A stretch of DNA of 7,073 nt from Chloroflexota bacterium (GCA_021801545.1 JAJYXX010000346.1:1-7073), one strand, 5' to 3'; shown: positions 1-6,955, counted from the first letter of the stretch. Numbers and translations are program-made. Notes: generated by a model not told the origin, from the sequence alone.

Positions 1-1
1 C

Positions 2-265
2 GGCGAGGCGGTCCGGACGCCCCTGCCCGCGTTCTCGGTGTCGGTCGCCGACACCGTCGGCGCCGGCGACGCGTTCAACGCCGGGCTGCTCACGCAGCTC
101 GCCGAGCGCGGCGTGACGTCGCGCGCGGCGCTCGCGGCGCTCCCCGACGCCGCGCTCGCGGAGGCGCTTCGCTTTGCCGTCGCGGTCGCCGCGCTCAACT
201 GCGAGCGGCCCGGAGCGGACCCGCCGCCCCGCGCCGTGGTCGACGCGTTCCTTGCGAGCCGCTGA
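2..265 (+). CDS. PfkB-family carbohydrate kinase, C-terminal part (5' end outside window)
   Basis: The last 87 codons of a ribokinase/PfkB-family sugar kinase are visible, ending at TGA 263-265; the reading frame is open to the left edge. The diagnostic C-terminal PfkB signature DTVGAGDAFNAG begins at base 50. Its GAGD aspartate (codon 68-70) is the catalytic base that deprotonates the sugar hydroxyl for attack on ATP gamma-phosphate, and the GAG forms the anion hole. The tail AALNCERPGADPPP resembles the ends of bacterial fructokinase-like members. The family phosphorylates free sugars such as fructose, ribose or 2-keto-3-deoxygluconate in the cytoplasm. The specificity determinants lie in the missing N-terminal two thirds, so the substrate cannot be named. 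It lies 10 bases upstream of the aldolase gene, and its stop codon overlaps that gene's ribosome binding site, so the two are very likely co-transcribed. Confidence 0.9.
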   Translation, partial: GEAVRTPLPAFSVSVADTVGAGDAFNAGLLTQLAERGVTSRAALAALPDAALAEALRFAVAVAALNCERPGADPPPRAVVDAFLASR

Positions 266-270
266 GGAGG
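264..270 (+). promoter_or_regulatory. Ribosome binding site of the FSA/transaldolase-like gene
   Basis: GAGGAGG lies 5 bases before ATG 276 and overlaps the kinase stop codon. It fixes the start at 276 rather than at in-frame codons further upstream inside the kinase gene, and suggests translational coupling. Confidence 0.8.
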
Positions 271-275
271 CCGGG

Positions 276-992
276 ATGCGGATCCTCGTCGACAGTGCCG
301 ATCTCCGGGCGATCCGCGACGCTCTCGCGACCGGCGTCGTAACCGGCGTCACGACGAACCCGACTCTCCTGCGCCGCGCGGACGTGCGTGCGTCCGCCGT
401 CGCAGCGCTCGCGCGCGAGGCGATCGCGTCGGGAGCGGCCGAGGTGCACCTCCAGGCGTATGCGACCGACGCCGACGGAATGGTCCGGGAGGGCCGCGAG
501 TTCGCCTCGATCGACCCGGCCCGGATCCACGTCAAGCTCGTCGCCACGGCGCCCGGGTACCGGGCGGCGGCGCAGCTCGCGTCGGAAGGGATCGCGGTGA
601 CGCTGACCGCGGTGTACACGCTCCGCCAAGCCGTTGCCGCGGAGAGCGCCGGCGCGCGTGCCGTGGCCGTCTACCTGAGCCGGCTCCACGACTCGGGCGT
701 CGACCCGATGGAGCTCGTCGGCCGAATCCAGGCGATGCTGACGGCCCAGGCCGCGCGAGTCGAGATCCTCGCGGCGAGCATCCGCGACCCCGACGAGGTC
801 GGGCTCCTCGGCGCGCTCGGCGTCGCCTCGGCGACGCGCGCGCCGGCGATCGTCGATCGGCTGATCGAGTCGGACGCGACGGCCGCGGCCGCGGCCGCCT
901 TCACCGCGGATGCACGAACGCTCATCGAGCCCTTGAACGAGACCGGACGGCCGTTCGCCGCGGTCCAACACAGCGAAAGGAGCATCCCGTGA
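276..992 (+). CDS. Fructose-6-phosphate aldolase / transaldolase-family (TalC/FSA-type) enzyme
   Basis: This is a 238-residue class I (Schiff-base) aldolase of the small transaldolase family; E. coli FsaA has 220. The TIM-barrel landmarks appear in order: N-terminal ILVDSAD with Asp6, GVTTNPTLL with Asn28, HLQAY with Gln60, HVKLVAT with the predicted Schiff-base Lys87, LTAVY with Thr111, AVYLSR with Tyr133 and Arg136, and LAAS with Ser168. From memory these align with E. coli FsaA Asp6, Asn28, Gln59, Lys85, Thr109, Tyr131, Arg134 and Ser166. Gln and Tyr at these sites are typical of FSA, whereas true transaldolase B has Glu and Phe, so an aldolase reaction (fructose-6-phosphate <-> dihydroxyacetone + glyceraldehyde-3-phosphate) is favoured over transaldolase. 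The physiological substrate is uncertain. The start is set by the GAGGAGG site; an upstream in-frame extension would run inside the kinase gene. The C-terminal region contains an alanine run (TAAAAAAFTA) encoded by a GGCCGC repeat. The stop overlaps the fucI start (GTGA). Confidence 0.88.
   Translation: MRILVDSADLRAIRDALATGVVTGVTTNPTLLRRADVRASAVAALAREAIASGAAEVHLQAYATDADGMVREGREFASIDPARIHVKLVATAPGYRAAAQLASEGIAVTLTAVYTLRQAVAAESAGARAVAVYLSRLHDSGVDPMELVGRIQAMLTAQAARVEILAASIRDPDEVGLLGALGVASATRAPAIVDRLIESDATAAAAAAFTADARTLIEPLNETGRPFAAVQHSERSIP
881..898 (+). repeat. Three tandem GGCCGC hexamers inside the aldolase gene
   Basis: Three perfect copies of GGCCGC encode most of an alanine run near the C-terminus of the FSA-like protein. 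The unit is 6 bases, so copy changes would keep the frame. It is probably an effect of high GC content on an alanine-rich helix. Confidence 0.7.
976..982 (+). promoter_or_regulatory. Ribosome binding site of fucI
   Basis: AAAGGAG sits 6 bases before the GTG at 989-991, inside the end of the preceding aldolase gene. It supports the GTG start over a later ATG at about 1105, which would remove the conserved fucose isomerase N-terminus. Confidence 0.75.
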
Positions 993-2794
993 CGAACCCC
1001 GAGAACAGCCGGCAGCGGTACGTGGGCGACTGGCCGAAGATCGGCATCCGGCCCGCCATCGACGGCCGCCGGAACGGGATCCGGGAGTCGCTCGAGGACC
1101 AGACGATGGGCATGGCACAGGCGACCGCCGCCCTGCTCAGCGCCAACCTCCGCTACCCCGACGGTTCCCCGGTCGAGTGCGTCGTCGCCGAGACGTGCAT
1201 CGGCGGCGTCGTCGAGGCCGCGCGCGCGGCGGACCTCTTCCGTCGCGAGGGTGTCGGGGTCTCGATCACCGTCACGCCGTGCTGGTGCTACGGCTCCGAG
1301 ACCATGGACATGGACCCGCTCGTCCCGAAGGCCGTGTGGGGCTTCAACGGCACCGAGCGACCCGGCGCCGTCTACCTCGCGGCCGTCCTCGCCGCCTACG
1401 CGCAGAAGGGGCTGCCGGCATACGGCATCTACGGGCGCGACGTTCAGGCCGCGGGCGACCCGACGATCCCGGCCGATGTCCAGGAGAAGCTCCTCCGCTT
1501 CGCGCGCGCGGGCCTCGCCGTGGCGATCATGCGCGGGAAGTCATACCTGTCGCTCGGCGGCGTGTCGATGGGGATCGCCGGCTCGATCGTTGACCAGGGA
1601 TTCTTCGAGCACTACCTCGGCATGCGCGTCGAGAGCGTCGACATGTCCGAGATCACGCGGCGGATCGACGAGGGCATCTTCGACCCCGTCGAGTTCGAGC
1701 GGGCGCTCGCCTGGACCCGCGAGCACTGCCGCGAGGGCGAGGACCGCAACGCGCCGGCGCTGACGCGGAGCCGCGAGCAGAAGGACCGCGACTGGGCGAC
1801 GGTCGTCAAGATGACGCTCATCGCGCGCGATCTCCTCGTCGGCAACCCGCGCCTCGCTGAGCTTGGCTTCGGCGAGGAGGCGCTCGGACGGAACGCGATC
1901 CTCGGCGGCTTCCAGGGCCAACGCCAGTGGACGGACCACTTCCCGAACGGTGACTTCACCGAGGCGATCCTCAACTCGTCGTTCGACTGGGACGGGATCC
2001 GGGCGCCGTACGTGTTCGCGACCGAGAACGACAGCCTGAACGGCGCGTCGATGCTGCTCGGCTATCTGCTCACGAACACGGCCCAGATCTTCGCCGACGT
2101 CCGGACGTACTGGAGCCCCGACGCCGCCCGGCGCGTCACGGGCCATACCCTTGAGGGACCGGCCGCGGGCGGCGTCATCCACCTGATCAACTCGGGCGCG
2201 GCGACGCTCGACGCGACCGGCCGGATGGAGCGCGACGGTGAGCCGGCGATGAAGCCGTTCTGGGAGATCGACGAGCGGGACGTCGCCGCGGCACTCGACG
2301 CGACGACGTGGTACCCGGCCGTCACCGGCTACTTCCGGGGCGGCGGGTTCTCCTCGAACTTCGTCAGCCGCGGCGGCATGCCGGTGACGATGTCACGGAT
2401 CAACCTCGTCCAGGGCGTGGGGCCGGTGCTCCAGCTCGCCGAGGGCTGGACGGTGGACCTGCCCGAGGACGTCCACCGCGTGCTCGACCAGCGGACCGAC
2501 CCGACCTGGCCCACCCACTGGTTCGTTCCGCAGCTCACCGGGACGGGCCCGTTCCGCGACGTCTACAGCGTCATGAACAACTGGGGCGCGAACCACGGGG
2601 CGATCAGCTACGGCCACATCGGCGCGGACCTGATCGCGCTGGCGGCGCTGCTCCGAATGCCGGTCAGCATGCACAACGTGCCGGCCGAGCGGGTCTTCCG
2701 ACCGAGCGCGTGGGGCGCGCTCGGGACGGCGGATCCGGAGGGCGCCGACTATCGCGCGTGCGCGACGTTCGGCCCGCTCTACGGGCGCCGGTGA
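989..2794 (+). CDS. fucI: L-fucose isomerase (also likely D-arabinose isomerase)
   Basis: A 601-residue protein, close to the 591 of E. coli FucI, collinear with the family from the N-terminal PKIGIRPAIDGRRNGIRESLE region to the C-terminal GPLYGRR. FucI is a cytoplasmic Mn2+-dependent ketol isomerase converting L-fucose to L-fuculose; known members also convert D-arabinose to D-ribulose. Hallmark blocks are TPCWCYGSETMD (about 96-107), GGFQGQRQWTD (306-316), AILNSSFDW (326-334), ATENDSLNG (344-352), FADVRTYW (368-375) and NNWGANHG (530-537). Glu346, Asp370 and His536 match, by spacing, the E. coli metal/catalytic residues Glu337, Asp361 and His528. The start is GTG, overlapping the aldolase stop by 4 bases (GTGA), with AAAGGAG upstream. 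The next gene begins 22 bases after the stop. Assignment to the FucI family is secure; which sugar it processes in the cell is inferred. Confidence 0.96.
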   Translation: MTNPENSRQRYVGDWPKIGIRPAIDGRRNGIRESLEDQTMGMAQATAALLSANLRYPDGSPVECVVAETCIGGVVEAARAADLFRREGVGVSITVTPCWCYGSETMDMDPLVPKAVWGFNGTERPGAVYLAAVLAAYAQKGLPAYGIYGRDVQAAGDPTIPADVQEKLLRFARAGLAVAIMRGKSYLSLGGVSMGIAGSIVDQGFFEHYLGMRVESVDMSEITRRIDEGIFDPVEFERALAWTREHCREGEDRNAPALTRSREQKDRDWATVVKMTLIARDLLVGNPRLAELGFGEEALGRNAILGGFQGQRQWTDHFPNGDFTEAILNSSFDWDGIRAPYVFATENDSLNGASMLLGYLLTNTAQIFADVRTYWSPDAARRVTGHTLEGPAAGGVIHLINSGAATLDATGRMERDGEPAMKPFWEIDERDVAAALDATTWYPAVTGYFRGGGFSSNFVSRGGMPVTMSRINLVQGVGPVLQLAEGWTVDLPEDVHRVLDQRTDPTWPTHWFVPQLTGTGPFRDVYSVMNNWGANHGAISYGHIGADLIALAALLRMPVSMHNVPAERVFRPSAWGALGTADPEGADYRACATFGPLYGRR

Positions 2795-2816
2795 GCGGCG
2801 CGGGAGCATTCGACGC

Positions 2817-3641
2817 ATGACCTCCGAGCCGCAGCACCCGGCGCTCGACGACCTGCTCGACGAGATCGGCGAGGTGGGCACGCACCTGTCGGCCATCTCC
2901 GCCTGCGAGGGCGCCTCGAGCAACATTTCCCTGCACGTCGGCTGGCCACTCGATCCCCACCGGCGCTTCCCGGTGGAACGCTCGATCGAGCTGCCGGAGG
3001 CGGTGCCGGACCTCGCCGGCCACTCGTTTATCGTCACCGGCTCGGGCTGCCGGCTTCGCCGCATCCGCGAGAACCCGCCGGCGAGCCTGGCCGTCCTGAG
3101 CGTGGACGAGGGCGGGATGACCGCGCGCCTCTTCCTGGCCGAGAACAGCGGCTTCAACCGGCCCACCGTCGAGTTCAACACCCACCTGGCCGTCCACGCG
3201 CAGCACGCGCGGAGCACGGGCCGCGATTTCAACGCGATCGTGCACGGCCATCCGCTCCACCTCACGTATCTGAGCCATCTGCCGGACTTCGGGAGCGCGG
3301 AGGGGATCTCCCGCCGGCTCATGCGCTGGCAGGCGGAGACGATCGTTTTTCTGTCCGACGGCGTGGGCCACGTTCCGTTCTTTCCGCCGAGCACCGACGC
3401 GCTACGGGCGGCCACCGTGGACGCGCTCGCCGACCACCGCGTGGCCGTCTGGGCCCAGCACGGCGCGATTGCCCGGTCGGACGAATCGGTGAGCCTGGCC
3501 ACCGACTACATCGACTACCTCGAGACGGCTGCCCGCTACGAGGTGTTGAACCTCGCGCTCGGTGAGCCGACCGCGGGCCTGACGGCCGAGCAGGTGGGGG
3601 CGATCGCCCGGACCTTCGGCCTGACGGTCCGCCTGGCGTAG
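2817..3641 (+). CDS. rhaD: Class II aldolase, L-rhamnulose-1-phosphate aldolase (RhaD) type
   Basis: A 274-residue zinc-dependent class II aldolase, the same length as E. coli RhaD and longer than FucA (about 215). The family splits ketose-1-phosphates into DHAP and L-lactaldehyde. RhaD-like landmarks are SSNISL (34-39, binding-loop Asn36), FIVTGSG (71-77), RPTVEFNTH (115-123), IVHGHP (141-146), SDGVG (180-184) and VWAQHGAI (211-218). Predicted zinc ligands are His143, His145 and His215, with Glu119 and Glu174 as acid/base residues. These match the spacing of E. coli RhaD His141, His143, His212, Glu117 and Glu171 from memory. ATG 2817 is preceded by GGGAG about 10 bases upstream, a modest ribosome binding site. 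The gene lies between fucI and a RhaB-type kinase. The substrate may be L-rhamnulose-1-phosphate by homology, or L-fuculose-1-phosphate (and D-ribulose-1-phosphate) by context; the family call is firmer than the substrate. Confidence 0.87.
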   Translation: MTSEPQHPALDDLLDEIGEVGTHLSAISACEGASSNISLHVGWPLDPHRRFPVERSIELPEAVPDLAGHSFIVTGSGCRLRRIRENPPASLAVLSVDEGGMTARLFLAENSGFNRPTVEFNTHLAVHAQHARSTGRDFNAIVHGHPLHLTYLSHLPDFGSAEGISRRLMRWQAETIVFLSDGVGHVPFFPPSTDALRAATVDALADHRVAVWAQHGAIARSDESVSLATDYIDYLETAARYEVLNLALGEPTAGLTAEQVGAIARTFGLTVRLA

Positions 3642-3668
3642 CGGGCGGCGGCCGGAGAATCCGGACCG

Positions 3669-5156
3669 ATGAACGGCAAGAGCAAGTTCGTCGCGGTCGA
3701 CCTGGGGGCGTCGAACGGGCGGGTTCTCGTTGCGGGCTGGGACGGCGCGCGGTTCCAGCTGCGTGAGGTGCACCGCTTCGGCAATGGTCCGGTGGAGGTC
3801 CTGGGCCGGCTCCACTGGGACGTGCTCGGCCTGTGGTCGGAGATCCGGAACGGCCTCGCCCGCGCGAGCGCGGGCGGCCGGCCCGCCAGCATCGGCGTCG
3901 ACGCCTGGGGGGTGGACTTCGCGCTCCTCGATTCGGCCGGCGCCCTCCTGTCGAATCCGCGGCACTACCGCGACCCCCGGACGGCCGGAGCGCCCGACCG
4001 CGCGTACCGGATCGTCGCGCCCGAGACGCTGTATGCCGTGACCGGCGTCCAGACGATGGCCATCAACACGCTCTTCCAGCTCTTCGTGATGGCCGAATCG
4101 CGCGACCCGCAGCTCGACGCAGCGGCAATCCTGCTGCCGATCCCGAACCTGTTCTCGTACTGGCTCGGCGCCGAAGGGATCGCCGAGTACACGCACGCCA
4201 CGACGACGCAGTGCCTCGATGCTCGCGCCCGCACCTGGGCGGATGACCTGCTCGGGCGGCTCGGGATCCCGTCCCGGATCTTCCCGCCGCTCGTGGCGCC
4301 GGGCACCGTCCTCGGCCCAGTGCGCGCCGGCGTGGCCGCCGACCTCGGCTCCGGGCCGCCGCCCCGGATCGTCGCCGTCGCCTGCCACGACACGGCGAGC
4401 GCGGTCGGCGCGATCCCGGGTCTCGATCCGGCGAGCGCATTCATCAGCAGCGGCACGTGGAGCCTCATGGGCGTCGAGCTGGCGGTGCCGGTGATCACCG
4501 ACGAGGCACGCCGCGCCGGCTTCACGAACGAGGGCGGTCTGGCCGGGACGACCCGCTTCCAGAAGAACCTCGCTGGCCTGTGGCTCGTCCAGGAGTGCCG
4601 GCGCCAGTGGCGCCAAGAGGGGCTCGACCGCGAGTGGGACGAGCTGCTCGCACTCGCCGCGGTCGCCGAGCCCTTCGGCGCGATCGTCGACCCCGATGCG
4701 CCCGAGCTCCTTGCGCCGCCCGACATGCCGGCCGCCATTCGTGCCGCCTGCACCCGGAGCGGGCAGCGCCCACCCGACGGCGTCGGGGCGATCATCCGTT
4801 GCTGCCTCGAGAGCCTCGTTCTTCGATACCGGGCGACGCTCGAGGACCTCGAACGGCTCCTGGGCCGCCGGATCGAGGTGGTGCGCGTCGTCGGCGGCGG
4901 CAGCCGGAACCGCCTGCTCTGCCAGCTCACCGCGGACGCGTGCGGCAGGCCGGTCGTCGCCGGGCCCGCCGAGGCGACGGCGATGGGCAACGTCATGGTC
5001 CAGGCGATCGCGACGGGCGAGCTCGACGACGTCGCCGCTGGCCGGGCGGCGATCGCCGCCTCGATCGACCTCGACACGTACCTCCCGCGACCGGGGGGTG
5101 CCTGGGATGCGGGGCTCGCGCGGCAGCGCGCCCTGTCGGAAGGAGTCCGAGCATGA
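3669..5156 (+). CDS. rhaB: FGGY-family kinase, L-rhamnulokinase (RhaB) type
   Basis: A 495-residue FGGY sugar kinase (E. coli RhaB 489) that uses ATP to phosphorylate a 6-deoxyketose at C1, making the substrate of the neighbouring aldolase. The N-terminal ATPase-fold phosphate loop VAVDLGASNGR (8-18, Asp11), GVDAWGVDFALLD (76-88) and HYRDPRT (99-105) are RhaB hallmarks. ACHDTASAVGAIP (238-250) carries the predicted catalytic base Asp241, equivalent to E. coli Asp237 from memory. SSGTWSLMG (260-268), FTNEGG (285-290), KNLAGLWLVQECRRQW (299-314) and the adenosine-site VVGGGSRN (407-414) complete the two domains. The start ATG is 27 bases after the aldolase stop with GGAG 11 bases upstream. Its ATGA stop/start overlap with the next kinase suggests coupled translation. 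L-rhamnulose is the default substrate by homology, but L-fuculose is plausible because the operon isomerase is FucI. Confidence 0.93.
   Translation: MNGKSKFVAVDLGASNGRVLVAGWDGARFQLREVHRFGNGPVEVLGRLHWDVLGLWSEIRNGLARASAGGRPASIGVDAWGVDFALLDSAGALLSNPRHYRDPRTAGAPDRAYRIVAPETLYAVTGVQTMAINTLFQLFVMAESRDPQLDAAAILLPIPNLFSYWLGAEGIAEYTHATTTQCLDARARTWADDLLGRLGIPSRIFPPLVAPGTVLGPVRAGVAADLGSGPPPRIVAVACHDTASAVGAIPGLDPASAFISSGTWSLMGVELAVPVITDEARRAGFTNEGGLAGTTRFQKNLAGLWLVQECRRQWRQEGLDREWDELLALAAVAEPFGAIVDPDAPELLAPPDMPAAIRAACTRSGQRPPDGVGAIIRCCLESLVLRYRATLEDLERLLGRRIEVVRVVGGGSRNRLLCQLTADACGRPVVAGPAEATAMGNVMVQAIATGELDDVAAGRAAIAASIDLDTYLPRPGGAWDAGLARQRALSEGVRA
5138..5145 (+). promoter_or_regulatory. Ribosome binding site of the ribulokinase gene
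   Basis: GGAAGGAG lies 7 bases before ATG 5153, within the last codons of the rhaB-type gene. It is the best Shine-Dalgarno match in the kinase region. It sets the start at 5153 although the frame stays open far upstream within rhaB. Confidence 0.8.
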
Positions 5157-6823
5157 GTCGCTACTCCATCGGCCTTGACTTCGGCACCGAGTCCGTCCGG
5201 GCCGTCGTCGTCGACGTCGCGGACGGCACGGTCGTCGCCAGCGCGGTGAGCGTCTACCCCGAGGGCGTCATCGATCGGCAGCTGCCCGGCTCCGCCGTCC
5301 GCCTGCCCGGGGAGTGGGCGCTGCAGAGCTCGACCGACTGGCTCACCTCCATGGAGGCCGCCGTTCGAGAGGCGGTCGCAGGCGCGGGGATCGAGCCCCA
5401 CGACGTCCTCGGGATCGGGATCGACTTCACGGCCTGCACGGTGCTGCCCACCACGGCCGACGGCGTGCCGCTCCACACGCTGCCGGCCGGTCGGGACAAC
5501 CCGCACGCCTGGCCGAAGCTCTGGAAGCATCACGCCGCGCAGCCCCAGGCGGACCGCGTGAACGCGGCGGCCGGAGATCGCAACGAACGCTGGCTCGCCC
5601 GGTACGGCGGCAGGATCTCGTCTGAGTGGCTGCTGCCCAAGGCGCTCGAGATCCTCGAGGCGGCGCCGCAGACGTACGCCGCCGCGGAACGGATCGTCGA
5701 GGGCGCCGACTGGGTCGTCTGGCAGGTGACCGGACGGCTCGCACGCAACGCGTGCGCGGCGGGCTACAAGGGCACCTGGCACGCTACCGACGGATACCCG
5801 TCGGAAGCATTCCTCGCCACGCTCCAGCCCGGCCTGGCCGACCTGTACACGACGCGGATCGTCGGGCCGGTGCTGGCGCCGGGGAGCGTCGTCGGCGAGC
5901 TCACGCCGGCATGGGCCGAGCGGCTGGGGCTGGCCGCCGGCACTCCCGTCGCGGCGCCGATCATCGACGCCCACGCCGCGGTTCTCGGCGGCGGAATCGC
6001 CGGGCCCGGGGCGATGTTCATCATGATGGGCAGCTCCTCGTGCCACATGCTCATGGCCGAGCGCGAGGTTCTGGCCGAGGGGCTGTCGGGCGTCGTCGAG
6101 GGCGGCATCGTGCCCGGCCTGTTCGCGTACGAGGCCGGGCAGGCGGGTGTTGGCGATATCTTGGCCTGGTTCGTGCGGTCGGGCGTGCCGCCCGCCCTGC
6201 ACGACGAAGCGGCGCGCCGCGGACGCTCGCTCCATGCCGTCCTGAGCGAGCAGGCGGCGGCGATCCGCCCGGGCGAGAGCGGCCTCCTGGCGCTCGACTG
6301 GTGGAACGGTTGCCGGACACCACTCGTCGACGCCAACCTCAGCGGGGCCGTGCTCGGCTATACGCTCCAGACGACGCTGGCCGAGATCTACCGCGCGCTC
6401 ATCGAGGCGACCGCGTTCGGCACCCGCCTCATCGTCGACACGTTCGGACAGGCCGGCCTGCCGATCGACCGCCTCTGCGTCGGTGGCGGCCTGACGCAGA
6501 ACGACCTCGTTCTCGATATCTACGCCGGAGTGACGGGCCTCCCCGTGGAGGTCGCGGCGGTCGAACAGGCGAGCGCCCTGGGCGCCGCGATCCTCGGCGC
6601 GGTGGCCGGCGGAGCGTTCGGCGACGTGCGCGAGGCGGTGCTGGCCATGACGCAGCCACCGGCGCGGGTCGTCGCTCCCAGGGCGGCCGACACCGCCGTC
6701 TACACCGCGCTCTACGGTGAGTACCGCCGGCTCGTCGACCTCATGGGCCGCGATCCCGAGTCGCCGCTCAAGCGGCTGCGCACCCTCCGCGCCGAGGCGC
6801 GCGAATCGCCGCGCACCGTGTGA
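5153..6823 (+). CDS. araB: L-ribulokinase-type FGGY kinase
   Basis: A 556-residue FGGY kinase of the AraB family (usual length about 560). AraB phosphorylates L-ribulose at C5; characterised members also accept D-ribulose and xylulose. Landmarks are the phosphate loop GLDFGTESVRAVVVD (7-21), DFTACTVLP (91-99), NPHAWPKLWKHHAAQ (116-130), AGYKGTWH (203-210), PIIDAHAAVLGGG (269-281), YEAGQ (326-330), LDWWNGCRTPLVDANLSG (381-398), EIYRALIEATAFGTR (411-425), VGGGL (443-447) and EQASALGAAI (471-480). Asp272 is the predicted catalytic base. Ala94, Trp124, Lys206, Asp272 and Glu327 sit at a constant offset of two from the substrate-site residues recalled for Bacillus halodurans ribulokinase (Ala96, Trp126, Lys208, Asp274, Glu329). 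The start at 5153 overlaps the previous stop (ATGA) and has GGAAGGAG upstream. It is the last gene of the operon. No araA or araD is in the window, so D-ribulose made by FucI is a possible substrate. Confidence 0.95.
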   Translation: MSRYSIGLDFGTESVRAVVVDVADGTVVASAVSVYPEGVIDRQLPGSAVRLPGEWALQSSTDWLTSMEAAVREAVAGAGIEPHDVLGIGIDFTACTVLPTTADGVPLHTLPAGRDNPHAWPKLWKHHAAQPQADRVNAAAGDRNERWLARYGGRISSEWLLPKALEILEAAPQTYAAAERIVEGADWVVWQVTGRLARNACAAGYKGTWHATDGYPSEAFLATLQPGLADLYTTRIVGPVLAPGSVVGELTPAWAERLGLAAGTPVAAPIIDAHAAVLGGGIAGPGAMFIMMGSSSCHMLMAEREVLAEGLSGVVEGGIVPGLFAYEAGQAGVGDILAWFVRSGVPPALHDEAARRGRSLHAVLSEQAAAIRPGESGLLALDWWNGCRTPLVDANLSGAVLGYTLQTTLAEIYRALIEATAFGTRLIVDTFGQAGLPIDRLCVGGGLTQNDLVLDIYAGVTGLPVEVAAVEQASALGAAILGAVAGGAFGDVREAVLAMTQPPARVVAPRAADTAVYTALYGEYRRLVDLMGRDPESPLKRLRTLRAEARESPRTV

Positions 6824-6833
6824 TCGCCTGCCG

Positions 6834-6857
6834 CTGCGCCCGCGCACGTCGGCGCAG
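6834..6857 (+). terminator. Inverted repeat after the operon, weak terminator candidate
   Basis: CTGCGCC (6834-6840) and GGCGCAG (6851-6857) form a perfect 7-bp stem with a 10-base loop, starting 11 bases after the araB stop. It is not followed by a T run, so it is not a canonical intrinsic terminator. It could slow polymerase or protect the mRNA 3' end, or be a chance palindrome in GC-rich DNA. Confidence 0.3.
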
Positions 6858-6861
6858 GTCC

Positions 6862-6891
6862 CAGCGTCGCGCGGCGCGGGGATGGACGCTG
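6862..6891 (+). repeat. Inverted repeat, second stem-loop after the operon
   Basis: CAGCGTC (6862-6868) pairs perfectly with GACGCTG (6885-6891) around a 16-base, very GC-rich loop. It lies 4 bases after the first inverted repeat. No T run follows. It may be part of the transcript end structure; function unproven. Confidence 0.3.
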
Positions 6892-6918
6892 CTTCGGTGC
6901 CGCGATGAGCTCCCACCC

Positions 6919-6950
6919 GCACGACACAGGCTGGGCCGTCGGGGTCGTGC
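6919..6950 (+). repeat. Inverted repeat upstream of the tRNA promoter
   Basis: GCACGAC (6919-6925) pairs perfectly with GTCGTGC (6944-6950) around an 18-base loop that itself contains GGC/GCC able to pair. It ends 5 bases before the putative -35 box of the tRNA promoter, so an operator role is as possible as a terminator role. No T run follows. Confidence 0.3.
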
Positions 6951-6955
6951 CATCC

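Noticed and set aside
174..275. Upstream in-frame extension of the aldolase gene by 34 codons
   Set aside because: It lies inside the PfkB kinase coding region and is unlike FSA N-termini; GAGGAGG 5 bases before ATG 276 and the ILVDSAD start fit the family.
195..1118. Minus-strand open frame opposite the aldolase gene
   Set aside because: Arg- and Gly-rich antisense shadow with no domain; the plus-strand aldolase has complete active-site motifs.
1177..1763. Plus-strand alternative-frame open frames within fucI
   Set aside because: Arg-rich shadows of the fucI frame without homology or ribosome binding sites.
2393..4616. Further long minus-strand open frames (2393-3502 and 3402-4616)
   Set aside because: They lie antisense to fucI and to the RhaD- and RhaB-type genes, show low-complexity Arg/Ala-rich translations, and have no family resemblance.
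4457..5152. Upstream in-frame extension of the ribulokinase gene by 232 codons
   Set aside because: It overlaps the RhaB-type gene, its translation is Arg/Pro-rich with no family match, and the FGGY N-terminus plus a strong ribosome binding site place the start at 5153.
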